DNA from: Vibrio owensii CAIM 1854 = LMG 25443 | GTDB lineage: Bacteria; Pseudomonadota; Gammaproteobacteria; Enterobacterales; Vibrionaceae | Length of the DNA stretch: 64,000 bases | Assembly (NCBI RefSeq): GCF_000817815.1 | Contig: NZ_JPRD01000040.1 | Coordinates: forward strand, 49,512 to 113,511 | Direction of reading: 5' to 3' | Part shown: positions 1-7,804 of the stretch, one piece after another | Layout of the letters: the number at the start of each line of letters is the position of its first letter | How positions within the stretch are numbered: the first letter of the stretch is position 1 | Position numbers and translations under genes: made by a program | Notes under the pieces: generated by a model | Seen by the model: the letters and a program-made list of their open reading frames with translations, nothing else | What the model was told of the DNA's origin: nothing | Databases searched by the model: none

Positions 1-219
1 AACTAAGGAAATATTATGGATGTCGTTGAATCCGAAGTGTTGCCATAAACGATTGAGGAGTAAATCCATGTACTCAGCGCGTGACAAAACAAGGTTGGTC
101 ACAGGGTGGTGCTGTAGAAATTCTTCTTTTTGGTATGAACTGAATTTTTCGAGTTCTTGCTTAAGTTCACCGATGTTTATCTGTTCATCGGTAAACGTAA
201 GAGGTGACTGAAGGGTCAT
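1..219 (-). CDS. glnD: Bifunctional uridylyltransferase/uridylyl-removing enzyme GlnD, N-terminal fragment
   Basis: Only the first 73 codons are in the window; the gene runs off the left edge. It starts with ATG at 219 and reads MTLQSPLTFTDEQINIGELK, then a segment ending LLLNRLWQHFGF that matches the part of GlnD just before the nucleotidyltransferase core. The family uridylylates and deuridylylates PII proteins in response to glutamine, so its substrate is the glnB product encoded at 23195. It lies downstream of map in the same direction, as in other gammaproteobacteria, but a terminator separates the two. The catalytic motifs lie outside the window, so the call rests on the N-terminal sequence and synteny. 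Confidence 0.85.
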   Translation of the reverse strand, partial: MTLQSPLTFTDEQINIGELKQELEKFSSYQKEEFLQHHPVTNLVLSRAEYMDLLLNRLWQHFGFNDIHNISLV

Positions 220-274
220 ATTTGCTATCCGTGCAAGCTAAAACTATTAGCAATCTAACAAATTTGCTGCAGAT

Positions 275-302
275 AAAAAATATCCCCGCATGGGCGGGGA
301 TA
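275..302 (-). terminator. Rho-independent terminator of map
   Basis: The stem TATCCCCGC/GCGGGGATA (281-289 with 294-302) has a 4-nt loop and is followed on the minus strand by six T (280-275). It lies 18 bp past the map stop. Confidence 0.85.
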
Positions 303-319
303 TGGAAAGTGATGGGCGA

Positions 320-1198
320 TTAAACGTTTTTCATAATTCGTGGAATGGTATCATCGCTGCGAAGCGTTAGTACTTCACAACCTTCTTTGGTCACCACGAT
401 GGTGTGTTCCCACTGTGCTGAGTTTTTACCGTCACCAGTGTAAACCGTCCAATCATCTTGAGCATCAACAGTACAACCGAATTTACCCGCGTTGATCATT
501 GGTTCGATAGTAAAACACATGCCTTCTTTTAGTACGCGGCGGTCTTTGTTCTTGTAGTGAACCACTTGTGGCTCTTCGTGGAACTCATCACCGATACCGT
601 GACCACAGAAGTCCTTAACAATAGAGAACTTGTTACGTGGGTTGTTCTTGTTGTTTTCTTTGATGTACTTCTCGATTGCTGTACCGATATCACCAACTGT
701 TGCACCAGGCTTAACTTGACGCATACCGATGTATAGAGACTCTTGAGCAACCATACACAGACGTTTGTTTGCTGGAGATACATCACCAACTAGGAACATC
801 TTAGAAGTGTCACCGTGGTAACCTTGTGGACGAACGCTTAGATCTGCGTTTTCATCGTTAGGTACGATAACCGTGATATCAACGTTAATGATGTCGCCAT
901 CTTTAAGTACAGCTGGCTTCATTTGGCCATTTGCACCTTTTTCATCTTCTGTCGCAGGGATGCCGTGACAAACGATGTGGTTGATTGACGTACAGATTGA
1001 TTTAGGGAATCCATGGTAATCAAGCGGTGCAGAGTAAGCGCCACGCTCTAGAGCGTAATCGTGACAGATTTTGTTTAATTCTTCTGTCGTCACACCCGCC
1101 TTGATGTGCGGTTCGATCATTTCTAGAGTGTCTGCGGCTAGCTTGCCCGCAATACGCATGCGTTCGATTTCTTCAGCAGTTTTAATCTTGATTGACAT
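320..1198 (-). CDS. map: Type I methionine aminopeptidase
   Basis: Removes the initiator methionine from nascent proteins in the cytoplasm. At 292 aa it is longer than the 264-aa E. coli enzyme because of inserts around residues 82-95 and 112-123. All five metal ligands of the family are visible: D107 (INVDITV), D130 (YHGDTSK), H200 (CGHGIG), E232 (TIEPM) and E264 (QWEHT). It is divergent from rpsB, the classic map/rpsB arrangement, and is followed by its own terminator and then glnD. The ATG at 1198 gives the expected start MSIKIKTAEEIE. Family and function are secure; the role of the inserts is unknown. Confidence 0.97.
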   Translation of the reverse strand: MSIKIKTAEEIERMRIAGKLAADTLEMIEPHIKAGVTTEELNKICHDYALERGAYSAPLDYHGFPKSICTSINHIVCHGIPATEDEKGANGQMKPAVLKDGDIINVDITVIVPNDENADLSVRPQGYHGDTSKMFLVGDVSPANKRLCMVAQESLYIGMRQVKPGATVGDIGTAIEKYIKENNKNNPRNKFSIVKDFCGHGIGDEFHEEPQVVHYKNKDRRVLKEGMCFTIEPMINAGKFGCTVDAQDDWTVYTGDGKNSAQWEHTIVVTKEGCEVLTLRSDDTIPRIMKNV

Positions 1199-1378
1199 TG
1201 GCTTTCTCTACTTATTCGTAAGCACGTGAACGTGCGAATGCGCGCATTCTATCAGACATCTTGCGGTTAACCCAAGCCAGTTAAGAATATGAGTCATTCT
1301 TACTTGAAGTCTAGTCATGGAATTTAGAAGAGAGTAGGGATAGGTGTGATAGGGAAATTAGAATTGTAAGAAACAATT

Positions 1379-1413
1379 TTTACTAGCCATCTTAGGCTAA
1401 AATATGGTATAAA
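1379..1413 (+). promoter_or_regulatory. Candidate rpsB promoter
   Basis: TTTACT (1379-1384), an 18-bp spacer and TATGGT (1403-1408) run into TATAAA (1408-1413), followed by the GC-rich discriminator GCGCGCC. A GC-rich discriminator fits a stringently controlled ribosomal-protein promoter. The -35 element is weak, so the exact element boundaries are uncertain. Confidence 0.4.
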
Positions 1414-1553
1414 GCGCGCCGGAATCGAGGACTGTTCTCTTTACTTTTCATTAGAAGAGTAGCGAAGCAAGCTTCTTCCAATTAACTTTTATCTTTAAAT
1501 CACACACATTCCGTCACATGTTCCGGGGTGCTGAGCAGAAGCTTGGTCGGAAT

Positions 1554-1582
1554 TATGGGGGATGTGGAGGCCTAACCCCATA
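1554..1582 (+). promoter_or_regulatory. rpsB leader hairpin (candidate S2 autoregulatory element)
   Basis: TATGGGG (1554-1560) pairs perfectly with CCCCATA (1576-1582) around a 15-nt purine-rich loop. The 3' arm ends directly before the AGAGGA ribosome-binding site of rpsB. In gammaproteobacteria the rpsB 5' leader is the target of S2 feedback control; position and shape agree, but binding is inferred. Confidence 0.65.
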
Positions 1583-1594
1583 GAGGATTTTAAA

Positions 1595-2323
1595 ATGGCA
1601 ACTGTATCAATGCGCGATATGCTGAAAGCTGGTGTTCACTTCGGTCACCAAACTCGTTACTGGAACCCAAAAATGAAGCCATTCATCTTTGGTGCTCGTA
1701 ACCGCGTTCACATCATCAACCTAGAAAAAACTGTACCAATGTTCAACGAAGCTCTAGCTGAACTAGCTAAAGTTGGCGAGAAGAAAGGTAAAGTTCTATT
1801 CGTAGGTACTAAGCGCGCTGCATCTGAAGCTGTTAAAGAAGCTGCAATCGCAAGCAACCAATACTACGTTAACAACCGTTGGTTGGGCGGCATGCTAACG
1901 AACTACAAAACAGTTCGTCAGTCTATCAAGCGTCTAAAAGATTTCGAAGCACAAGCACAAGACGGTACTTTCGAAAAACTAACTAAGAAAGAAGCTCTAA
2001 TGCGTACTCGTGAAATGGAGAAGCTAGAGAAATCTCTTGGTGGTATCAAAGATATGGGCGGCCTACCAGACGCTCTATTCGTAATCGACGCTGATCACGA
2101 GCACATTGCAATTAAAGAAGCTAACAACCTAGGTATTCCAGTATACGCTGTGGTAGATACTAACTCTAACCCAGACGGCGTTGACTACATCATCCCAGGT
2201 AACGACGACGCGATCCGCGCAGTTCAACTATACCTAAACGCTGCAGCATCTGCAGTGTCTGAAGGTCGCAACAAAGACGTTGCAGCAGTTGCTGAAAAAG
2301 ACGGTTTCGTAGAAGCTGAATAA
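1595..2323 (+). CDS. rpsB: 30S ribosomal protein S2
   Basis: Component of the 30S subunit, 242 aa from the ATG at 1595 (E. coli 241). The start is set by MATVSMRDMLKAGVHFGHQT and by AGAGGA 7-12 bp upstream. An in-frame ATG at 1562 would add 11 residues but lies inside the leader hairpin loop, so it is rejected. Leucine is written almost entirely as CTA, as in the neighbouring tsf, a mark of very high expression in this genome. It is first in the rpsB-tsf unit; an intercistronic hairpin plus T-run follows. Likely feedback-regulated by its own product through the leader. Confidence 0.98.
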   Translation: MATVSMRDMLKAGVHFGHQTRYWNPKMKPFIFGARNRVHIINLEKTVPMFNEALAELAKVGEKKGKVLFVGTKRAASEAVKEAAIASNQYYVNNRWLGGMLTNYKTVRQSIKRLKDFEAQAQDGTFEKLTKKEALMRTREMEKLEKSLGGIKDMGGLPDALFVIDADHEHIAIKEANNLGIPVYAVVDTNSNPDGVDYIIPGNDDAIRAVQLYLNAAASAVSEGRNKDVAAVAEKDGFVEAE

Positions 2324-2340
2324 TAACGGCTCTGTGTCAC

Positions 2341-2380
2341 ACTTAGTCTATGTGAAACCTTGTTGTAGCATAGACTGAGT
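2341..2380 (+). repeat. rpsB-tsf intercistronic hairpin
   Basis: Inverted repeat: 2341-2352 pairs with 2369-2380 over 12 bp (one G-T pair) around a 16-nt loop. It lies just after the rpsB stop and upstream of the attenuator. It may be a processing or stability site for the shared mRNA; function inferred only from position. Confidence 0.55.
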
Positions 2381-2394
2381 TATAGTTAGCAATG

Positions 2395-2423
2395 GGGGCC
2401 GACAATGTAGGCCCCTGTTTTTT
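2395..2423 (+). terminator. rpsB-tsf intercistronic terminator/attenuator
   Basis: GGGGCC (2395-2400) pairs with GGCCCC (2410-2415), followed by a T-run at 2418-2423. Partial termination between rpsB and tsf is known in E. coli; here it would tune EF-Ts relative to S2. Confidence 0.8.
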
Positions 2424-2454
2424 ACCTTATTTCGAATCAAACGAGGAATAGAGA

Positions 2455-3300
2455 ATGGCAACTGTAACTGCTGCTCTAGTTAAAGAACTTCGCGAGCGCA
2501 CTGGCGCTGGCATGATGGAATGTAAAAAAGCGCTTGTAGAAGCAAACGCTGACATCGAACTAGCAATTGAAAACATGCGTAAATCAGGCGCAGCGAAAGC
2601 AGCTAAAAAAGCTGGTAACGTTGCAGCTGAAGGCGCAATCATCATCAAAGAAGAAAACGGCGTTGCTGTTCTTCTTGAAGTTAACTGCCAAACTGACTTC
2701 GTTGCTAAAGACGGTAACTTCACTGCATTCGCAGACAAAGTAGCACTTGACGCTCTAGCGACTAAAGCTACTGCTGAAGAGCTAGTTGCTAAGTTCGAAG
2801 AAGAGCGCGTAGCTCTAGTTGCTAAAATCGGCGAAAACATCAACATCCGTCGCGTTGCTTACGTTGAAGGTACTGCAATCGCTTCTTACCGTCACGGCGA
2901 GAAAATCGGTGTTGTTGTTGCTGGTGAAGGCGACGCAGAAACTCTTAAGCACGTTGCAATGCACGTTGCTGCTTCTAAGCCTGAGTTCGTTAACCCAGAA
3001 GACGTACCAGCTGACGTAGTTGCTAAAGAGAAAGAAGTTCAAGTTGAAATCGCTATGAACGAAGGCAAGCCACAAGAGATCGCTGAGAAGATGGTTATCG
3101 GCCGCATGAAGAAATTCACTGGCGAAATCTCTCTAACTGGTCAAGCTTTCATCATGGAACCTAAGAAATCTGTTGGCGAAATGCTAAAAGAGAAAGGTGC
3201 TTCTGTTGCTACATTCGTTCGCCTAGAAGTAGGTGAAGGTATCGAGAAAGCAGCTGAAATGAGCTTCGCTGAAGAAGTAGCACTAGCTCAAAAAGGTTAA
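2455..3300 (+). CDS. tsf: Translation elongation factor EF-Ts
   Basis: Guanine nucleotide exchange factor for EF-Tu, 281 aa (E. coli 283). The N-terminal UBA-like part shows the family signature RERTGAGMMECKKAL near residue 14, and the C-terminal signature around NCQTDFVAKD is near residue 78. The ATG at 2455 follows GAGGAATAGAG. It is the second gene of the rpsB unit, behind an attenuator, and closed by a strong terminator at 3326. Codon use is strongly biased (CTA Leu, GTT Val, GCT Ala), consistent with very high expression. Confidence 0.98.
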   Translation: MATVTAALVKELRERTGAGMMECKKALVEANADIELAIENMRKSGAAKAAKKAGNVAAEGAIIIKEENGVAVLLEVNCQTDFVAKDGNFTAFADKVALDALATKATAEELVAKFEEERVALVAKIGENINIRRVAYVEGTAIASYRHGEKIGVVVAGEGDAETLKHVAMHVAASKPEFVNPEDVPADVVAKEKEVQVEIAMNEGKPQEIAEKMVIGRMKKFTGEISLTGQAFIMEPKKSVGEMLKEKGASVATFVRLEVGEGIEKAAEMSFAEEVALAQKG

Positions 3301-3325
3301 TCCTTAGCGACTTGTGTAAATATTA

Positions 3326-3352
3326 GACCGTAGCCTAGGCTGCGGTCTTTTT
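3326..3352 (+). terminator. tsf terminator
   Basis: GACCGTAGCC/GGCTGCGGTC stem (3326-3347) followed by five T. Confidence 0.9.
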
Positions 3353-3452
3353 ACGAAAAGAGCGGGCAAAATTAGCCGTGATGAATAGCTATAAGTGACC
3401 TTGTGTCTATTCATGACTGTTAATCGACAACTCTCTTTGGAAGGTAAACTCC

Positions 3453-4184
3453 ATGACTACGAACCCTAAACCAGCATATCAACGTATTCTATTAAAACTA
3501 AGTGGTGAAGCTCTTCAAGGTGAAGAAGGTTTTGGTATTGATCCAGCGGTTCTTGACCGTATGGCTCAAGAAGTGAAAGAGCTGGTTGAACTGGGTGTTC
3601 AAGTTGGTGTGGTAATCGGCGGTGGTAACCTGTTCCGTGGTGCAGGTCTTGCAGAAGCGGGTATGAACCGCGTAGTAGGCGACCACATGGGTATGCTTGC
3701 AACAGTAATGAACGGTCTAGCAATGCGTGACGCACTTCACCGTGCTTATGTAAACGCTCGCGTAATGTCTGCAATTCCGCTAAAAGGTGTGTGTGACGAT
3801 TACAACTGGGCAGACGCTATCCGCGAACTTCGCCAAGGCCGTGTAGTTATCTTCTCTGCAGGTACTGGTAACCCATTCTTCACTACAGATTCAGCAGCGT
3901 GTCTACGCGGTATCGAAATCGAAGCTGACGTAGTTCTAAAAGCAACGAAAGTTGATGGTGTATTTACTGCTGACCCAGTAGCAAACCCAGACGCAGAGCT
4001 GTATGATAAGCTATCTTACACTGAAATTCTGGATAAAGAATTGAAAGTAATGGACTTGGCTGCGTTCACACTTGCTCGTGACCACAAAATGCCAATCCGC
4101 GTATTTAACATGAATAAGCCAGGCGCACTACGTCGCGTGGTAATGGGTGAAGCTGAAGGCACGTTGATCTGCGCTGACGCGTAA
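3453..4184 (+). CDS. pyrH: UMP kinase
   Basis: Phosphorylates UMP to UDP with ATP, a cytoplasmic step of pyrimidine nucleotide synthesis. It is 243 aa (E. coli 241) and an amino-acid-kinase fold protein: the N-terminal LLKLSGEALQG segment and the glycine-rich GVVIGGGNLFRG nucleotide-binding loop are present, as is GTGNPFFTTDSAA in the UMP-binding region. The start ATG follows GGAAGG. It is separated from tsf by a terminator and followed by a hairpin and frr, the standard order. Probably has its own promoter in the 100 bp after the tsf terminator. Confidence 0.97.
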   Translation: MTTNPKPAYQRILLKLSGEALQGEEGFGIDPAVLDRMAQEVKELVELGVQVGVVIGGGNLFRGAGLAEAGMNRVVGDHMGMLATVMNGLAMRDALHRAYVNARVMSAIPLKGVCDDYNWADAIRELRQGRVVIFSAGTGNPFFTTDSAACLRGIEIEADVVLKATKVDGVFTADPVANPDAELYDKLSYTEILDKELKVMDLAAFTLARDHKMPIRVFNMNKPGALRRVVMGEAEGTLICADA

Positions 4185-4189
4185 ATCTC

Positions 4190-4222
4190 AACGCCATTCA
4201 ACAAGAGATATTGGATGGCGTT
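4190..4222 (+). terminator. Hairpin between pyrH and frr
   Basis: AACGCCAT (4190-4197) pairs with ATGGCGTT (4215-4222), overlapping the pyrH 3' end; only a short T-rich tail (TTTCGCTTTGCTT) follows. It may act as a weak terminator or a processing hairpin. Confidence 0.5.
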
Positions 4223-4282
4223 TCGCTTTGCTTAAGCCCTTTAAGCTTTCTTCATGAAAGATGACATTTTTAAGGTGAAACC

Positions 4283-4840
4283 GTGATTAACGAAATCAAT
4301 AAAGACGCGCAAGAGCGCATGGACAAAAGCGTTGAAGCGCTAAAGAACAACCTTTCTAAAGTTCGTACTGGCCGCGCACACCCAAGCCTACTATCTGGTA
4401 TCTCTGTAGAGTACTACGGTGCGCCGACTCCTCTTAACCAAGTAGCGAACGTTGTTGCTGAAGACGCACGTACTCTAGCAATTACTGTATTCGACAAAGA
4501 GCTAACTCAAAAAGTTGAGAAAGCGATCATGATGTCTGACCTTGGTCTAAACCCAATGTCTGCTGGCACAATCATCCGCGTTCCACTTCCACCGCTAACG
4601 GAAGAGCGTCGTAAAGACCTAGTTAAGATCGTTCGTGGTGAAGCTGAAGGCGCACGTGTTGCTGTTCGTAACATCCGTCGTGACGCAAACAGCGACCTAA
4701 AAGGTCTTCTAAAAGATAAAGAAATCTCTGAAGACGAAGATCGTAAAGCACAAGACGAAATTCAAAAACTGACTGACGTAGCAGTTAAGAAGATCGACGA
4801 AGTTCTTGCTGCTAAAGAAAAAGAGTTGATGGAAGTTTAA
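4283..4840 (+). CDS. frr: Ribosome recycling factor
   Basis: Splits post-termination ribosomes together with EF-G. It is 185 aa, identical in length to the E. coli protein, and starts with GTG at 4283 behind TAAGGTG. The sequence carries the family's KVRTGRAHPSLL segment near residue 26 and the RVPLPPLTEERRKDLVK segment near residue 95. It is the last gene of the rpsB-tsf-pyrH-frr group and is closed by a strong terminator. The GTG start is kept because no upstream in-frame ATG has a ribosome-binding site. Confidence 0.97.
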   Translation: MINEINKDAQERMDKSVEALKNNLSKVRTGRAHPSLLSGISVEYYGAPTPLNQVANVVAEDARTLAITVFDKELTQKVEKAIMMSDLGLNPMSAGTIIRVPLPPLTEERRKDLVKIVRGEAEGARVAVRNIRRDANSDLKGLLKDKEISEDEDRKAQDEIQKLTDVAVKKIDEVLAAKEKELMEV

Positions 4841-4864
4841 TACTCCCACCTACATCACTGTTGG

Positions 4865-4896
4865 AAAACGCTGTGCTCACAGTGCAGCGTTTTTTT
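4865..4896 (+). terminator. frr terminator
   Basis: AAAACGCTG (4865-4873) pairs with CAGCGTTTT (4885-4893), followed by more T. Confidence 0.88.
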
Positions 4897-4936
4897 GTGT
4901 TAATCTATCCAACTGATGGAACTCAATTAACTCCCT

Positions 4937-5692
4937 ATGCAAAATTCTCAAGCCTTCTCTGATTCCCTCCCTAAACATATTGCCATCATTATGGACGGTA
5001 ATGGTCGTTGGGCTAAGTCCAAAGGAAAACCTCGCGTATTCGGTCATAAAAAAGGCGTTAATGCCGTTCGTAAGACCGTCGCTGCTGCTTCTAAACTCGG
5101 TATTAAAGCCATGACGTTGTTCGCTTTCAGTAGTGAAAACTGGCGTCGTCCGGAGGAAGAAGTGGGTCTCCTGATGGAGCTGTTCATTTCCGTGCTTTCT
5201 AGCGAAGTGAAAAAGCTGCATAAAAACAATCTGCGTTTGCGCGTTATTGGTGACACCAGCCGCTTTAGTGAGCGACTGCAAGGCAAAATCATCGAAGCAG
5301 AAGCACTCACCGCTGGCAATACGGGCATGGTGATTAACATTGCGGCTAACTATGGCGGTAAATGGGACATCACAGAGGCGGCAAAAACGTTGGCGTTAAA
5401 AGCGCGTAACGGTGAAATCCGTGTAGAGGATATCAATGAGCAGTTAATTACCCAGCATTTAACGATGGCAGATCTCCCTGAAGTGGATCTTTTGATCCGT
5501 ACAAGTGGTGAGTGTCGCATCAGTAACTTTATGCTGTGGCAAATGGCGTATGCTGAAATGTACTTTACTCCGGAGTACTGGCCAGAGTTTGATGAAGACA
5601 GCTTAGTAGAGGCTGTGACTTGGTTTATTAACCGAGAGCGTCGCTTTGGTTGTACTGGCGAGCAAGTAAAGGCATTGATGGCTGCTCAATAA
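4937..5692 (+). CDS. uppS: Undecaprenyl diphosphate synthase (cis-prenyltransferase)
   Basis: Condenses eight isopentenyl diphosphates onto farnesyl diphosphate to give the C55 carrier used for peptidoglycan and O-antigen. It is 251 aa. The catalytic P-loop IIMDGNGRWAK is at residues 17-27 (Asp20), and FAFSSENWRRP at 62-72 and RISNFMLWQMAYAE at 194-207 are family motifs. The conserved GGExRxSNF box reads SGECRISNF here, with Ser and Cys in place of the Gly and His of the E. coli enzyme; both sites vary in the family as far as I recall. It begins the envelope cluster, 12 bp before cdsA. Confidence 0.96.
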   Translation: MQNSQAFSDSLPKHIAIIMDGNGRWAKSKGKPRVFGHKKGVNAVRKTVAAASKLGIKAMTLFAFSSENWRRPEEEVGLLMELFISVLSSEVKKLHKNNLRLRVIGDTSRFSERLQGKIIEAEALTAGNTGMVINIAANYGGKWDITEAAKTLALKARNGEIRVEDINEQLITQHLTMADLPEVDLLIRTSGECRISNFMLWQMAYAEMYFTPEYWPEFDEDSLVEAVTWFINRERRFGCTGEQVKALMAAQ

Positions 5693-5704
5693 GGACTAGT
5701 TAGT

Positions 5705-6547
5705 TTGAAACAGAGAATAATAACAGCACTAATTTTAGCTCCCCTTGTAATTTTAGGTATTTTTAAATTACCCCTAATCGGCTTCATTATCGCTTTGACT
5801 GCGATTACGCTATTAGGTTTTTGGGAGTGGACCCAGTTTACAGAAAGCAATTCACGCATCGCTGCGCTAGTACCAGCCGTTGTCGTAACCGGACTCAGTT
5901 TTCTATTCATCTCGCCAGATGCGGCAAGCCTTAACCAACTAGCAACTCCACACTACACAGTGTTAGCGCTCGGTTTTGCATGGTGGATTATCGCAAGTGG
6001 GATGGCCATTACTTACCCTAAAACCACCAATCTGTGGCAAAACAGTAAAGCACTGCGTCATGTGTTTGGTTTTCTAACTTTGATCCCTTTCCTTTGGAGT
6101 GTGATCATCCTTAGAGCTTCTGATATTTCAGTAGATCCATACCACGGCGCAAAACTTGTGCTGTACGTTTGCTTCTTGGTATGGGCTGCAGACAGTGGCG
6201 CTTACTTTGCTGGTAAAAGCATGGGTAAACGTAAAATGGCGCCACATGTTAGTCCAAACAAGACTATCGAAGGTTTGATTGGCGGCATCATTGCAGCATT
6301 AATTGTTGGATGGTTGTTCGCAGGTTGGTTTGACATTCAATTTACCAGCCCAATTCACATGGTAATCATCACACTGATTACAGTTGTGATTTCTGTTCTT
6401 GGTGATCTAGTAGAAAGCATGTTCAAACGTGTTTCTGGCATCAAAGACAGCAGTAACATCATTCCAGGGCACGGCGGCATTCTCGACCGTATTGATAGCC
6501 TAACGGCTGCATTCCCAGTATTTGCTCTTCTTTACTACGTATTCTAA
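5705..6547 (+). CDS. cdsA: Phosphatidate cytidylyltransferase
   Basis: Makes CDP-diacylglycerol from CTP and phosphatidic acid in the inner membrane, the branch point of phospholipid synthesis. It is 280 aa with about eight hydrophobic segments. The C-terminal family signature SMFKRVSGIKDSSNIIPGHG continuing into GILDRID is intact. The start is TTG at 5705, with AAGGAC about 10 bp upstream at the uppS stop; no ATG fits the expected N-terminus KQRIITALILAPL. It is translated close behind uppS and probably in one operon with it. Confidence 0.95.
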   Translation: MKQRIITALILAPLVILGIFKLPLIGFIIALTAITLLGFWEWTQFTESNSRIAALVPAVVVTGLSFLFISPDAASLNQLATPHYTVLALGFAWWIIASGMAITYPKTTNLWQNSKALRHVFGFLTLIPFLWSVIILRASDISVDPYHGAKLVLYVCFLVWAADSGAYFAGKSMGKRKMAPHVSPNKTIEGLIGGIIAALIVGWLFAGWFDIQFTSPIHMVIITLITVVISVLGDLVESMFKRVSGIKDSSNIIPGHGGILDRIDSLTAAFPVFALLYYVF

Positions 6548-6598
6548 TTTATCGGGAGCGGCGTCGTCGCTCCTGAGTTTTTCTAACGGTCTTACATC

Positions 6599-7804
6599 AT
6601 GCAAAAGTTAACGATTCTTGGTGCAACAGGCTCAATCGGTGCAAGCACACTTAAAGTGGTTGAACAAAACCCTGAGCTGTTTTCTATCGTCGCATTGGCG
6701 GCAAGCACGAACGTTGAAAAGATGGTCGCACTTTGCCGTAAATGGCAACCTAAATACGCTGTAATGGCGGATAAAGCGGCGGCTGTGGCGCTTAAGTCAG
6801 AGTTGGCTTCAGTGTCTCCTCGTACAGAAGTGTTGGGTGGTGTTGATGCGCTTTGCCATGTGTCTGCCCTAGAAGAAGTCGACAGCGTGATGGCGGCTAT
6901 CGTTGGTGCGGCAGGTCTGCTTCCAACCATGGCAGCGGTAAAAGCTGGCAAGCGTGTTCTCCTTGCTAACAAAGAAGCACTGGTGATGTCTGGGCAACTG
7001 TTTATCGATGCAGTTGAAGAGCACGGCGCGGAGCTACTTCCAGTAGACAGCGAACACAACGCGATCTTCCAGTGTTTACCTCAAGAAGTTCAAACCAACC
7101 TAGGTCGCTGTAACCTAGAAGAGCACGGCATTTCATCTATCCTGCTTACTGGTTCTGGTGGTCCATTCCGCTACACAGATATCGCTGATCTTGAGAGTGT
7201 TACTCCTGCACAGGCAATCGCTCATCCTAACTGGTCGATGGGACCTAAGATCTCGGTTGATTCTGCAACCATGATGAACAAAGGTCTTGAGTACATTGAA
7301 GCAAAATGGCTGTTTAATGCGGCTCGCGAACAGCTGAAAGTGATCATTCACCCTCAGTCGGTGATTCACTCAATGGTGCAATACCGAGACGGTTCCGTTT
7401 TAGCACAAATGGGTGAACCCGATATGGCAACGCCGATTGCACTGACCATGTCTTACCCATCTCGTGTGAATGCTGGTGTGAAACCACTCGATTTTACTCA
7501 AGTGGGTGAGTTGACGTTCCTTCAACCCGATTTTGCACGCTACCCTTGTTTGAAGCTAGCGATTGATGCTTGTTACGAAGGTCAACATGCTACAACCGCT
7601 CTGAATGCAGCAAACGAAGTCGCTGTTGATGCTTTCTTGAATAACCGTCTTGGTTTCACTGATATCGCTCGCATCAATGAATCAGTTTTGAACAAAATCA
7701 CTGCAAGCCATAAAAGTGAGAATGTGAATAGCTTGGAAAGCTTGATAGAGCTAGATAGAATGTCACGAACTATCGCCTTAGAATTTTTACGCGAGCGTAG
7801 CTAA
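6599..7804 (+). CDS. ispC: 1-deoxy-D-xylulose 5-phosphate reductoisomerase
   Basis: Converts DXP to 2-C-methyl-D-erythritol 4-phosphate with NADPH, the first committed step of the MEP isoprenoid pathway that feeds uppS upstream. It is 401 aa. The NADPH loop GATGSIG is at residues 8-14, metal/substrate residues D150, S151 and E152 are in VDSEHNA, GSGGPFR lies at 185-191 and E231 in MNKGLE; these positions match E. coli. The stop codon overlaps the rseP start by one base (TAATG), so translation is coupled. Confidence 0.97.
   Translation: MQKLTILGATGSIGASTLKVVEQNPELFSIVALAASTNVEKMVALCRKWQPKYAVMADKAAAVALKSELASVSPRTEVLGGVDALCHVSALEEVDSVMAAIVGAAGLLPTMAAVKAGKRVLLANKEALVMSGQLFIDAVEEHGAELLPVDSEHNAIFQCLPQEVQTNLGRCNLEEHGISSILLTGSGGPFRYTDIADLESVTPAQAIAHPNWSMGPKISVDSATMMNKGLEYIEAKWLFNAAREQLKVIIHPQSVIHSMVQYRDGSVLAQMGEPDMATPIALTMSYPSRVNAGVKPLDFTQVGELTFLQPDFARYPCLKLAIDACYEGQHATTALNAANEVAVDAFLNNRLGFTDIARINESVLNKITASHKSENVNSLESLIELDRMSRTIALEFLRERS

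Larger units (their letters stand above)
1199..1594. other. map/rpsB divergent intergenic region and rpsB leader
   Basis: 396 bp without a gene. It must contain the promoters of map (minus strand) and rpsB (plus strand). The rpsB side holds a candidate promoter near 1379-1413 and a long 5' leader that ends in the perfect hairpin at 1554-1582. The GTG/ATG-like codons inside it do not begin a real protein. Confidence 0.8.

Noticed and set aside
20..211. 63-aa plus-strand reading frame
   Set aside because: It is the shadow of glnD on the other strand; no ribosome-binding site and no recognisable protein.
1562..1594. In-frame ATG upstream of rpsB (11 extra residues)
   Set aside because: It lies in the leader hairpin loop and lacks a ribosome-binding site; the ATG at 1595 matches the known S2 N-terminus.
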